Shown here in pieces: positions 1 to 12,623 of a stretch of DNA of 64,000 nt (position 1 is the stretch's first letter; the number at the start of each line of letters is the position of its first letter). The notes under the pieces are model-generated. The model was not told the origin of the DNA. It was given only the letters and a program-made list of their open reading frames with translations, and did no database searches. The translations under genes and the position numbers were made by a program. This DNA is from Trichoplax adhaerens (Eukaryota > Placozoa > Uniplacotomia > Trichoplacea > Trichoplacidae): positions 1,392,074-1,456,073 of the forward strand of contig NW_002060954.1 in assembly GCF_000150275.1 (NCBI RefSeq), in the 5' to 3' direction.

Positions 1-2666
1 TTGCCGCACTGCATACAGAATAGGTTTTACCAAAAATAATTTTAACAGATTAATACGCTAAAGGAATTTTATCTTATTGACCTTTATCTGTGAAATTAAT
101 TAGGTAATGATTAACTTCTGCGGATTTGTCACTAACTTTCACGGATAAGCAGGGATGCTTTAGCTTACTCGATTTTCTGACAATAAAGTACTAAGTAGAA
201 ATAAATAATAATCACGATACATTTTAAGACAAATGGATTATTTCAGTAGTAAGATCTAGAACTTACTCCCTTTGGAAATTGACTTAGCATTTCCATAGCT
301 AATATAATCAATCCATTTTGATAATTGAAAACATGGAAGTCAATTAAAGGATATGAATTTAGTATGTTAACAAAACTCTAATTATAATCTATTGCTTTAA
401 AATAACAGTGGTTAACAATTTACTAAAGGAGTCACTACTTTTAACATTTACCTTTTTCTCGATTAACGGTAGGGTGATACCAAATTGACTGAGTATTATA
501 CAATCTATGATAGGTATCTTTTAATTCGGGTATGATGTCTTTATTTGCAACAATCTGGTTCTATTAAGAGATCGTATAAATAGTTGGAAGTTATTTATTG
601 ATATACAATACGCCAACATTGTAGCGATGTTCATAATCATTTGAGTATTCGTATTTTCAGTATTTTTATAGGACGCCGGTAAGTGAAATATTTTGCATCT
701 CTTATCAACACACTATAAGAACGTCTACAGTAAAAAATTGCAGGAACTATTATGTAATTATATCATTAAGTTAAATTACTGTAGGTTGCTACTTTCTTAC
801 TTTAAAAAGAATTTCTTGAATTCGTTCCGAACTGAAACAGTAAAATAGTTTATCAATATTTCAGTCCAACTTGAAGTTTTGTTATTAAGGCATTACTATC
901 AGCATGAAATTATAATTTAATATATTACAAATTTTAAGATCTCATGATATCAATTGCGTTTTAAACAATGCGTTAGTAACAATAATTATTTACAGTATAC
1001 TCGTATAGTCATAAATTAGGTACTCATGAAAGCTAATAATTTGATTAACTATTTATAAGATAACAATGATAATTTCATTTTATGAAGCATAGCAATAGTC
1101 TTATACCTAGCCTCCTGCGCAGACGACTGTATGTTATCTTCCGTAAATAGGTAGCAAAGAATAAATTAGAAAATTTTTCGACTCGATATATATTATCATG
1201 ATATGCCAAATGAATATTATTATTGAATTCTTAATAATCGTAGAATAAAACTTATTCATACCGTCATCATCAGCACCCGGCATGTCCCCCTCAAAAGGAT
1301 ACATTGATAGGTGGCGGTCGAAAATTGTATTATTGCTTGATGTGCTTACCTCACTTTAGCAATGAAAACAGAAAGTATTTAAATTAGAAATTTGCGGAAT
1401 ACATATTTACAGTATATATTTTTGCTTCACTAATAGGTACTATAATAAGAAAAAAAGATAAAAATCGAAACCCACGACCAACCTGCCAGATCTAGATTTT
1501 GCACGTTAAACAAAGAAATTGTAATAGACATGTAAAATAAGGTTAAAATAATGTTAAGCTGCCATTATAGTTATTTGTTATGCGTAGTTTTTATCCATTT
1601 ATAACGTAAAGTAATAATGATAATTGTATCTTATTTTACCTAGACAGACTATAGTAATAGTGAATTACTTTTTTACTGATAAATTATAACAAGGCTAAAA
1701 GTGAAGAAATGGTTTGACTGAATTAATTTCTTTCATCCTCGTATTATAATATTTAGGGAAAATTAAAAATATGTTGAATTACAGAGATCACTTATTTTTA
1801 TATTAAAGATACTCGGTGAGCCTCGTTAATATGAATCACGCTTCATTACTGATATTAACCTCAAATTGCTACTTCTGAATGTAAGATTTACAACAGTATT
1901 AATTGTGAAGAAATGGTCATCCAATTAAGTTAACCTTAATTCATTAATATAAGCGATACACAGTATTAAAATTGAACCAATTTGTTAGCGTAGAAGCATT
2001 AGTATTACAGTATAACATCAATACTAATGTATTATACTACTTTAGTGTTAGTTCATACAGAAGATGATTGGAAAGAATAAAAGTGATATTTCTATTATTA
2101 AATTCCACTATTACCCATTCATATACAATTTTAAAAATCTATTTATTGCCAATGCTAATTACAAACTAAGTAATTAATCACTAAAACTAAAGTTGAAATT
2201 TGTTGAAGATTTTGAAAATTATTCTTTAATAGTAGGAAATCAATTGAATTACAATCAAGATGTATGTGTGATACTTGATGATAGAGAGTTACATAGCAAT
2301 ATTCATCGCAACTTACCTTGAATCAGTAGTAATACGATCTTGACATTCTTGAAGATGTCTGTTGAAATAGTCGTTGGCCCTCTATTATACAAGGTATTAT
2401 AGGTGTAAGTTACGGTATTATTCTATTCTATACGTGTGTAAATCTCGAATAAAATCGTTCCAATATAGATTATGAAGCTGCGAACAGAGTTCATAGGTTA
2501 TTTATCATAAAACGAGTAAGTGCAATAATAAAATGGTGATTGATCAAGTTCATAGTAAGCTAAAGATAAAAGTTCAGTCAATCCTGTTCACATAAATGTC
2601 TAAAATCTGATTAACTTTATATAGAGTTAATTTAAGCTCAAAAGCTCATGCTTGTATCATACAAAG
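1..2666. other. AT-rich region, nothing recognised
   Basis: I see no open frame with coding character, no RNA gene and no organised repeat in this stretch. It is uniformly AT-rich with frequent stops in all frames. It could be intergenic or the intron/UTR of a gene lying to the left. Confidence 0.5.
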
Positions 2667-3636
2667 CTATTCTTCGTCTATAAGTTGATCAAACACCTGT
2701 GGAATGGACGTAAGCTGTTTCATCGGATTACTTACTAAACGATAGTCTGTCGATGATCGAGGCCTTGCAAATGGATTAGTAGCCATTTCTATCGAGCATT
2801 TCGCATAATGTAGAGGAGAACTTGAAATGGAGAACATGAATTCATTAGGCAAATATTAAAAGGAGATAAAAAAATTTATTTAAAAGCAACAAAGATTATT
2901 TGTAACGCTTGATCTAAACTATTACAACTTTATTACTTTATTGCTTGGCTAACTAGTTGATGAGTATTTTGATTGATAATATTTTTTCTAGGATTAATAG
3001 CCGTCGCTAAATAACGATTGTATTTTCTATTAGAAACTTTTCGATAATTAATGTAATCAGTTTAAAATGTCTGATATGAAACCTTTTTTTTTCAAACACT
3101 CTACTACTGTACTGTGTACCGTAGATATCGAAGTATATTATAACTTGATGGTAAAAACTTTTGTGGATGTAATTTTATCTACTGTACAATTAAAAATTTT
3201 CTTTTAAGTGGTCTAATGGGTAGCCATAGTTAGCACCGATGATTTAAATTAGAATCGTCTGTAGCAGTCAAAACTATCTACCCGTGCATGCACGTACGTC
3301 TTGGTCATGCTATCTTAGCCTTCAATACTAAACCACTTAAGTTGGCTAGATAGGATAGCACAGATATTAGATAAGCTGCGATAGTATTGATAAAAGGTTG
3401 AAATGGTTTTTTCCCTGCATAAATGTGGAATTGCGTCAATAGATGATCCTATCGTACAATATAAATTATTCCACTTTGCTATACTGTATTGACGTACTGA
3501 TTAAAATTGCTGTTTACCTTTAAAATGATGAGTTTTTCTCTCTTCTTCAGCTTCAAAGGCTGATGTCTCTTGAATCTTGATCAATTGGCGCTTTTTATTC
3601 GATGCTATAGAGATAACAATATCCGGAGATCGATTG
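2667..3636 (-). CDS. possible 3' exons of an unrecognised gene
   Basis: Two coding-like segments lie on the minus strand. One (3518-3636) reads NRSPDIVISIASNKK and continues to AEEERKTHHF; it is flanked by a plausible acceptor (ACTAATAG) and donor (GGTAAAC) and rich in charged residues. The other (2667 to about 2838) reads MATNPFARPRSSTDYR and ends ...QVFDQLIDEE-stop, preceded by a possible acceptor (TTTCAAG). The phases do not join directly: the first ends in phase 1 and the second needs phase 2. At least one exon between them is unfound, or one of them is not real. I do not recognise the protein family. Upstream exons on the minus strand beyond 3.6 kb could not be found with confidence. Confidence 0.3.
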
Positions 3637-5141
3637 CTATTAGTAGTATACGAGTAAGTTATTTCAATCAAACGATCAAGACTCGCATCTTACTGGCACA
3701 CCAGGATGCAATTTTCCTGGTATTAACAGAATTGATCTTTTCTGAGAGTCTCTTCGGCCTGGGGAACTACTTGCTATGGTTAGAATAGAATTGAAATACT
3801 GTATAAATTAATCAGTTGGCTAGCTCCGCCCAGTTTGAAGGCCAATATCCATACTGTACTGTGCGGTATGTGCTCAAATAGCGCTCATTATGAGGGATTT
3901 GGACGAGTTAGTCCTTGTTTACGCTGTCACAAAGACTATTGGAATTGGCATGGATAAAAGGTTGTAAGGTTCTACTACTACGTTGATACTCCACAACGAT
4001 TACCTTACCTATGGGTAGAGATCGTAATTCTTTTACTATTTTTTATTGATAGGCCTTGATACTATTTTTACTTTACGGCAATCATCATAGAATCACTATA
4101 GTGAGTTGAAGATGAAGAAGGTTGTGCAATGGAGTGTGCATTCATGTTAGCCTCTAGCACTAATCCTGCTATACAGTACTCTATTACCGACCATAGATAT
4201 ACGGTACACTGTATTATCCAGTCATGCTTGTCGATTATAATGACATGTTCGAGTATCTATTCTATCAATTGCCACCATGCATCATTAATTAACATGGAGT
4301 TCAATTAAATTGAATGTTATTCATGGATATGGCACAACATGACCCACGATAGCTATGTATAAATTATCTTCAGCATCTGTTGTATAATGTTAAGTCCTAC
4401 AACATATTTAGTAGTTCTAGACCATTGAAAATAATGAACTGCATTGATTGATCGGATTCTATAATTTAGTAAGATTCCGTCCATCATCATTGCGACATGC
4501 GATTGTCGTGAGGATAATCCATGCCCAATTTTGAAATTGGTTGTCATCAATGATGATTGATGAGCATGCATTTACTCATGACACAACTACCCTTAAAAAA
4601 ACGATCTGAAATGGATGATTGCGTTATTGCAGTTGTCCATGAAATCATCCAATTGAATGAATGATTTGGCAATTTTTTCGTATCCATTTTATAACGGTAT
4701 TTCATCTCTTTCGATAATTATAGGAAGCCTAGACGCGTACAGTAAGATAATCTAGTAGTCAATTTCCTTTCCATCGATTGTATTATGTAGACTATGTACC
4801 CATTCATTTGAAGGGGAAATTTACTAGATATCATCATCAATATTAAGTCAATATCTTAAGATAGAAATAAGTATACCGATCCAATTGTTTCCTTTCGTTT
4901 CCAGTAAGAAGGTATAGACAAATATCTGATCGGTACTTACGATTGTGAGAAAACGAATAAATGAGAGAAGCAATCGTTCATTAATCCATTAATTAACTCA
5001 CTAGTGTAGTGGTCCTCGTCTCCTCGGAATGGCGAATCGTATCGATAGACATAACTCATCATGTCTACAGTACCGTTAAGGTACAGTATTACACTTTGAC
5101 TTCAACATGAGACCATACACTACCTGTAGACTGGATTTTAC

Positions 5142-5210
5142 TATCTCGGTATCAAGTGGTCCGTCTCGGTACCAAGTGGTCCGTCCGTCGCGGTACCAAG
5201 TGGACTGTTA
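5142..5210. repeat. short tandem repeat, three imperfect units
   Basis: Three consecutive units of about 21-24 bases share the core CGGTACCAAGTGG(T/A)C (first unit CGGTATCAAGTGGTC). They sit just left of the inverted-repeat element at 5244-5341. Confidence 0.7.
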
Positions 5211-5243
5211 CGGTAACCGGTACTCAAGCTACAGACCATCGTG

Positions 5244-5341
5244 TGCAAAATGAGTTGTCATGCCGTTAACCCTTTACCTTGGTTACAGATACGAAGTATT
5301 ATAGAGAGTAGATTGTTAACCATGACAACTCATTTTACACA
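5244..5341. repeat. small inverted-repeat (MITE-like) element
   Basis: The left arm at 5244-5270 (TGCAAAATGAGTTGTCATG then GTTAAC) is matched by its near-perfect reverse complement at 5315-5341 (GTTAACCATGACAACTCATT then TTACACA), with about 44 bases between. The arm sequence recurs in variant form (GTGCAAAATGAATTGTCAG) inside both units of the 199-bp repeat near 20.5-20.8 kb. This suggests a dispersed non-autonomous element. No target-site duplication was established. Confidence 0.55.
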
Positions 5342-5632
5342 TTTACTTTCTCTTTGACTATCGGACAGATTCACTCCATTGCTTATGTTGTAGGTTTTTA
5401 TAGATCTTATATAGCGTTCGGACTACAATACGCTACACTACCCTGTCCACTTGTCCTTGTTGGCTATTTGACGGTAAATACTTTTAGCCATATTTTGAAC
5501 CCTTCTTCTTGCCTTGTCGTGAATCAATCTAGACTGCTAATATGAACTAGAAAATCCATGTTAACTCCTTTCCCCTATGCTTGAAATAACTCATTTCAAT
5601 CCATTGGCTAAGTAACGTTGTTATGCTATATT

Positions 5633-8600
5633 ATGTCTTATTTCGTTGCCGGTCTGCAATCGTTATTCGAGCGAATTCCTCAATTCATCCAGACGATCAG
5701 CGCTCAAGTCTCCATTCCCAGAACTGATGTTGTCTTTCAATGGAATGAACCATGTCGAGTTGGCCGAGAAGTAACTTTCTCAGTCCTTGTAAGTTGATCA
5801 CTTCTACATGAGTCCATTTTAGTGGTGACTGTTTTCTCCTACATGGTCTATATAGACTAATAGAACGTTATGCTTGGCTTGATCTTGTACTACAATGACG
5901 ATATTATTTTCATATAAGGGCATATTCAACTCTTGTGGCCATACCTTAACTACTATTGTATATCTAGGTCTAGTTCTACCATCATCATAAAATGCCCGAT
6001 AGGTATAATCATGTCATCAGGGACTACTAGGATTTTCTTCCAGTCCCTGATCTAACTTTCGACCTGTAGGATGACTAAAATTCCCCTCGTTATCCATCCT
6101 AATTCAGAATTGAATGTAACAGCTGGTCGATGAGAAGAAGGAGAATGGAACTAGATTGGAAAATATTTGTTGTCATTGAAAATGTGCATTTACAGTGAAT
6201 GTATTACAAGATTAGATAATTTAAAACAGACTGATTGCTTCAAGTTTGGTATACAGTCGAATACTTTAGCATCTTTTCCAAGTATAGCACTATAATATTC
6301 ATCTATAAGAATTTTAATGACGTGGTAATAATGTGTAGCTAATGCTCTTAGAAAGCAAGAATAGATCATACGTATGTATGACAGTGGTAAACAAATCCCA
6401 CTGTCCAGTACGTTGTAATACTGCAAATGGTGTTGAGAAAGATGTACTAATCATGGAGTTATTGATAAAAATGATACTGACTCAACGACTACTAAAAAAG
6501 TCCCTGATTGAATGTAGCATCAAATGGGAGACTGTAGGCATTCAAGAATTCTATCATAATTAATATAGATGAGTACAAAGGATATTCCATGGATTATGAA
6601 GTCATTATGTAATCCTTGGATATATAAGACACGATGAAAATTTCAATCTTAAATGCTATATCGGTTAAGACAGTAATTGAAAAAGTTATACGCGTACAAA
6701 ACCAGTTAATTTATAGTACATCTCGATAGTGAAGGGAATAAGAAATACAGACATGAAATTAATTTATTGTCATAACTATAAGTATTTCCTTGCAAAACAA
6801 TACGAGTAGCCATTATGAACTGTCTTATACTATATTGTACGAGTTAGCGTTAATAATCATTAGATCAAAAAACGATCAGTTTATCAACATTTTCATCGAC
6901 CAACTTAAGTTTACTTTTAATTTCAAGCTAATCAAACTGAGTCTAATGCTATAGTAACAAGTACGGTATGGCCTAAGTGACAGAGAATCTTTGTATAGTA
7001 TACAAGAAAATAAGATTGAATCGATTCATTTGCATTTCAAGTTTACTCATTCAACATTAGGCCTAAATTTTAATCTACTTCCTGGTAATAGAACAATACT
7101 GCAGTATTCTTCCCTGATTGATATAATTAAATAATGAATTTATATTATTGTGAATCAGAACACTTACCCTGTATTATGCGAAAAATTGTAACGAAATTTC
7201 ATAATTCTACTGTTTAGTGTTTCGTAATATAATAATACGATTGCTTTTCTCTCAGTAAGCACACAACAGATAATAATCACCTCCTTGTTTATTATATAAT
7301 TAAGAATGAAAACTTCATCTTGTTGATTGAATAGAGCCATCGCAATCAGTATGGTGAATTGATCGATAGTGATCAGATCCTGATCGAAATCCACGTTGGT
7401 GGTATAGCTGTGCCTTTCACGGTTGAGATATTCGAAAATCCGAGAAATTTAGTTCATTTGGTGCGATTTGTTGCTCATCGTTCGGGTTCTTATACAGTTT
7501 CGATTATGCGTAGTGGTCAACACATTAGAGGAAGTCCATTTATTAAAATTTTCGATGCAGGTAAAATTAATATATCGATTTTAATTAATAATTAGGTTTA
7601 AAAGTTATGTTAATACCTGCGATAAGTTATACTTTATTGAGAAGGCTAAGAAGTTTTTGTTATTAATGTTACAGTTGAATTTCATTTGAAGATAGTTATG
7701 GATAATTGCGCTAATAGCCTACAGAGTATTGTACTGTAGATTCATTTATCATACAGTAGAAGGGTATTTCTGTCTTAAAATTACGTAGAATCTACTCATC
7801 TTGTAACACTATGTAATCTCATGATTTTATTGTATAATATTTATACCAATACGATAAATAGGTTAAGTAATGCTTACATTTTATTGAAACTAACCGTAAA
7901 TGGCACTACTTTACGCTCAGAGGATAGAAAGTAGCCCTTGGTTAATTTATTAATATAACTAGATAACATTACATTCTACCATTGGCCGGAAATTTTACTT
8001 CCTACATAAGCTTTTCACTATCATTCTTTGACCTGCTCATTGCTGAAACTCTACTATTAATTGATTTAATGAACATTATATGAATAAATAAGATGTAATT
8101 GTTAATCACCATGAATAGGCCCAGTTGACCCTCTGAAGACTGCTTTTGCCAACTACACCTCAACAGTTGTGGTAACAAATAATATCTATCACTCATTGGA
8201 CGTGATTGCTAAAGATAAATATGGAAATGTTTGCTCACCGAAACAATTAGATAAATCTTTATTTAATTTACGCGTGAATAAGGTTGGTTATAATTCAGTT
8301 GTAAATCATGGCTGTTTTACTTGATTGATAGCAAATCGATATGTGAACTCATACTTTCCATAGTATTTATCATTTACAGTACTGAAAAGGTGAATTTAAA
8401 AATTGAACAGTTTATGCAAGTCCGATTTCAATCTGCATCATGGCATGGTTAGACTACTTATTAATTAATTATAATTACTAATAAATCCATATTATAGTTG
8501 GATGCGAAGAAAACATCCCATAATGCTGAATTGGTAGTAGTTAGTGGCGATACGGCAGACGGTAATTCGACAATGTTACTTAAAATTTCCGAGCCTGGGT

Positions 8601-11600
8601 GCTTTCGTGCCATCGCCACATACAACAACATTAAATTAAAAAACGGCGAAATAATTATAATCTCGCTAACAGGTAATTTTACCTTGATCTTAAATAATTG
8701 AATAATTGACTACGTAGTACTAAGTCTAACGTGCTAAAATTACAATGTCTTCCATTGTGCACCCTTACGTACGATTTTTTCTTGGACTGTGCAAATGACA
8801 GACCTGGTTTGCAGATAGAAAATATTAATATTAATAAAATATTATTTTCAGAGTCGGAAGCATCGGAAGTTGATAGAATCATCAAAAGTAATGATACCAA
8901 CTTATCTTATCAAATTAAATACTTTTCCAGTAACGTTTTCGATAAAGCGAGATCGGCATATAGCTATATATCACCGCGGGTAAATACTGTACAGTACGCT
9001 ATTCCTTTTAATCTAATTTCGTTACAATTTTAGTAATGACAGATAACAATTGTTTCAACTTAGCATATAAAATAGTATATAAATTGATTTAGCGATCTCA
9101 TTTACCTTAGCAACTGACTATAAAGGAATTCTATCTGAAGTTTATCCCAAGAACTATCTGTAACTTTCGCATTCGACCTCATACGAAGGTACAGTGTAAT
9201 ATATTTTTAAATATGCCCTCACAGATACACAACACTTTCAGTTCTATTTTTACAGCAAATTATATGAAAATAAAAGGAATGTTTTTGCTCTTTGTTACAG
9301 TTTTCTTACAGTAGTTCCCATAGCTGTGATCCTCACATACTTACGATTAGTGATGGGCTACAACCTCCTGTTACTATATGGTGTGAAAAGCGAAATATTT
9401 TAGTAGCAATTTTTAATAGATATCTACAAAGAAGCCTTGGTAAGGGATCATATCGGTTATTTTAACGGCATTATTATAATAAAAGTAAACACAAAATATT
9501 GGTAAAATCTTTAACTATTTTATACTTTCATTCGTAAAGGAGGATCGGAAAGCTTTCAGCACAAAAGATCATTTTTTTATCAAGAAGTTCGAAAAGTGCA
9601 TGCTTCTCATCCTTCTCGCGCTTTTACGAAGCTACGCATTACTAATCTTAATCGAAAGAAGATTTTAAAGAGCGTAAGTAAAGAAAAATGCATTACTTTA
9701 TTTTACACACGATAAGGTTAATCTGTCTGGCATTATAATGCATCGGAGTGTATTGGAAAGGCTACGAATTATACATCTCTTGCGATGTATTGTTATCCTC
9801 AATAATACAGTTGCGATATATTGATGAAGTCTCCTTCTCATGATGATTCAGTTTATGAGCAAAACTGCAAGATTCGATGTTTCCGATTGGTGTCATAACT
9901 TTGAAGTTAGTTTTGAATTAGAAGAAGCTCTTGATTGGGGAGGTGTAAGACGAGAACTGTTCGAAATTCTAAATACGGAGCTATTTACACCTTCTGAGAA
10001 TGGCTTATTTACAACATTCGATATTGAAAATAAACAAGCATTGGTAAGTAATATAGCTTGTTGTAATACTACATGCAAGCAGGCTACTTCAAGGTGTTAA
10101 TCAGCGCGAATATACATGCATTTACTTCATCGACTTTAAGATTCATCCGAATACAAAAAGAGCGGATTCTTACCCACTGTCCTTCTACGAGCTGTGCGGA
10201 AAAATTGTGGGTAAATGCTTATATGATTCAGCTCAGGGTGAAGCTTATCACTTGTTGGTTAAAGCAAGATTCAGTAGATCTTTTTTAGCGCAGATGCTAG
10301 GATTGAGAGTTAGCTACGATGTAAGTAATACTCTACTAAGATTTAATAAATAAAATTTTGAACGTATGCTCTGTATAGATAGTAATCAAAATAAATATTT
10401 ATAACGTTGATAACTTTTTAATTGAAGCTTTTATAATAATTTGAATGACTAGTACTTCTCGAGTGATGATCCGGAACTATATAAAACGAAAATAAAATAT
10501 ATCTTAGATAATGATGTAACGGAATTAAACCTGACATTTGCAGAAGAAGAATATAGTAGTTCTGGTAATGTTGTTAAGGTAAATGAATTGTTGAAATTGC
10601 ACTATGTATCAATTTTTTCTGACTGGAAAAGTCTTTGTAATTAGTACTCTAATTACAACTTGTTACTACGTAGGTAGTAGATTTAAAATCCAATGGGCGA
10701 TTTATTACGGTTACTGAAGAAAATAAAATCGAATACCTAAATCTCTTATCGCAACACAGACTTGCAAAAAAATTTACTAGCGAGATGGATCACTTTTTGA
10801 AAGGTGGACAATAGTTGTGAATTACTTTAAAAATTGCATGTACGGTAACCTTGACAAAGGTATGTTGTTATATACTATATTAGGCGTTCACCTGTTGATC
10901 CCAGAAAATTTACTGGCAATATTTGATGAAAGCGAGCTAGAGGTGATTACAGAGATTGCTCTTAATATAGTATAGCTTTATCATTTGTAAAGTGAATAAA
11001 ACTAGACATCCAAAAATTAATTAAATTCTACGTTGCTGATATGTGATATAGTTACTATCCTATTAAATGTAGACTATCGCGTTAATTATAAATTAACATT
11101 ACTTTATTCTTTCATAGCTTCTGATGTGCGGAATAGGGAATATAAGTATTAGCGATATGAAATTAAACTGCATCGCTACCGATTCTTCACGTTCTTTTGG
11201 GAAGGTAAATTTTGCGTAATGGAGCTATTAGATCTGCACGAGATAATCGTACGCTGATATGACTCTAATTTTTTTCTCCTTTCATATTAGATTCTCAGAT
11301 GGTTTTGGGCTATTGTAGGTACATTCTCGCAAGAAGAGCTAGCTCGATTACTGCAATTTGTTACTGGCTCATCGCAACTTCCGCCTGGAGGATTTAAGGA
11401 ACTTAGACCGAGTCTTCAAATATCCCCTGCTCTTGTTCAAAACGGCTTACCGACATCTCATACTTGGTATTGTAAATTTATATCTTGTCATTATTATTTT
11501 ATATCACTTTAATAATATAATATAGTTCTAAATTATTCCTACCTCTTTTATGCTATAGTTTTAATCAGTTATGCCTACCGGAGTACGACTCATCTGCAGA

Positions 11601-11661
11601 GCTTAAGAGATGCCTCATCTTGGCTATAAATGAGGGATCGGAAGGCTTCGGACTTGTATAG
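5633..11661 (+). CDS. AREL1: AREL1-like HECT E3 ubiquitin ligase
   Basis: HECT-type E3 ligase orthologous to human AREL1 (KIAA0317), which ubiquitinates IAP antagonists and so restrains apoptosis. Sixteen exons keep one frame of 736 codons (human 823): 5633-5788, 7377-7560, 8119-8282, 8498-8672, 8852-8979, 9111-9188, 9301-9439, 9540-9673, 9852-10043, 10141-10320, 10453-10578, 10674-10803, 10884-10942, 11118-11204, 11291-11466, 11559-11661. Filamin-like Ig repeats come first (GSYTVSIMRSGQHIRGSPF), then a family-specific middle (LTIKEFYLKFIPR). The HECT domain runs from SDWCHNFEVSFELEEALDWG to the end, with LLQFVTGSSQLPPGGF and the catalytic Cys in TSHTCFNQLCLPEY. The acidic-rich tail ends EGSEGFGLV. 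Compared with human, about ten residues are missing at the exon 1/2 junction, so a small exon may hide in the 1.6-kb first intron. The human N-terminal hydrophobic segment is not evident here. Confidence 0.9.
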
Positions 11662-12623
11662 AATAAAAATCGAATTAGTACTATCTTTCGAAATACAGCA
11701 CTGTATACAAACAATTGAACAAAATATTGAGCTAATTTGCTTTATATAATATTTTACAACTTCAAGCAGTTGTACATTAGTTGAAACATATTTTTGCCAG
11801 ACAAAACTTTTACTTGCACTTTTTCGATCATTAAAAATGCACAAACTATTAAAGTTGTGCTCTGATTAACTTTAGATGTACTTATATTGTATTATTGGAA
11901 CGTTTTTGTATTAGCATTTGACAGGTTAAGGTTGCAATGGTGAAACCAATGTTCGATTTTATGAAAATGAGTATTAATAATTTGTAAAATTATTTATATT
12001 TATTGAATTTTTCATACGCACCTAAAGCATGTACTTGGATCTGGCTTTAATAATTTTATTTGCGTTCTAACTTTTACTACGAATTTATAATATTATAATC
12101 TACAGTTTAACTTGCTTGCTCATTTTGATGTGATGAATGATTGATTAGTTTGATATTAGTTGGAATATATTAGACAGATACAATAAAATAATTGACTTTT
12201 CTGAAAACTTTTATTCGTCGATAATGAATTCAATTTCTTACAAGCTGTCTAAGTCTTCTTGGTTAAATATTTACACTGCTGCTAAGACACTAAGCAGATT
12301 TTTTCATGTTTAATAAGTAATCAGTGCACAATACTCTTAGGTGATTAGTTTCAATTATATTTTTATTCCTGGATTTTCGAATCCACGAACGCTTTTGATC
12401 TAATTTTACTTGTAATTATAGTAAGTGCAGTGAATGTATATTTAATAGTGCGAATAGACTGCTTGTACTACTATTCTTTTTACAGAATATGCTCTTAATT
12501 TTTATATACTGAAAAATATCTTACATATTTACAAGAAATGCGCAGTTGTTGGCATCTGCATTGTACGTTATGAAATATATAATCAATCCTAAAGTAGTAA
12601 AGCCACGGATAAGTCAATACAGA
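11662..12623. other. convergent intergenic/3' UTR region
   Basis: This lies between the stop codons of AREL1 (+) and SPRTN (-). It is AT-rich with no coding-like frame and presumably holds the two 3' UTRs and poly(A) signals. No distinct structure is seen. Confidence 0.6.

Larger units (their letters stand above)
3637..5632. other. intergenic region upstream of AREL1
   Basis: No convincing exon is seen. It contains a short tandem repeat (5142-5210), a small inverted-repeat element (5244-5341) and scattered TACTGTAC-type motifs. The last few hundred bases presumably hold the AREL1 promoter; no TATA box or other motif stands out. Confidence 0.5.

Noticed and set aside
3570-3788. 72-codon plus-strand frame beginning with a non-ATG codon.
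   Set aside because: No frame following the nearby TTCTTCAG acceptor stays open; the minus-strand reading is more protein-like.
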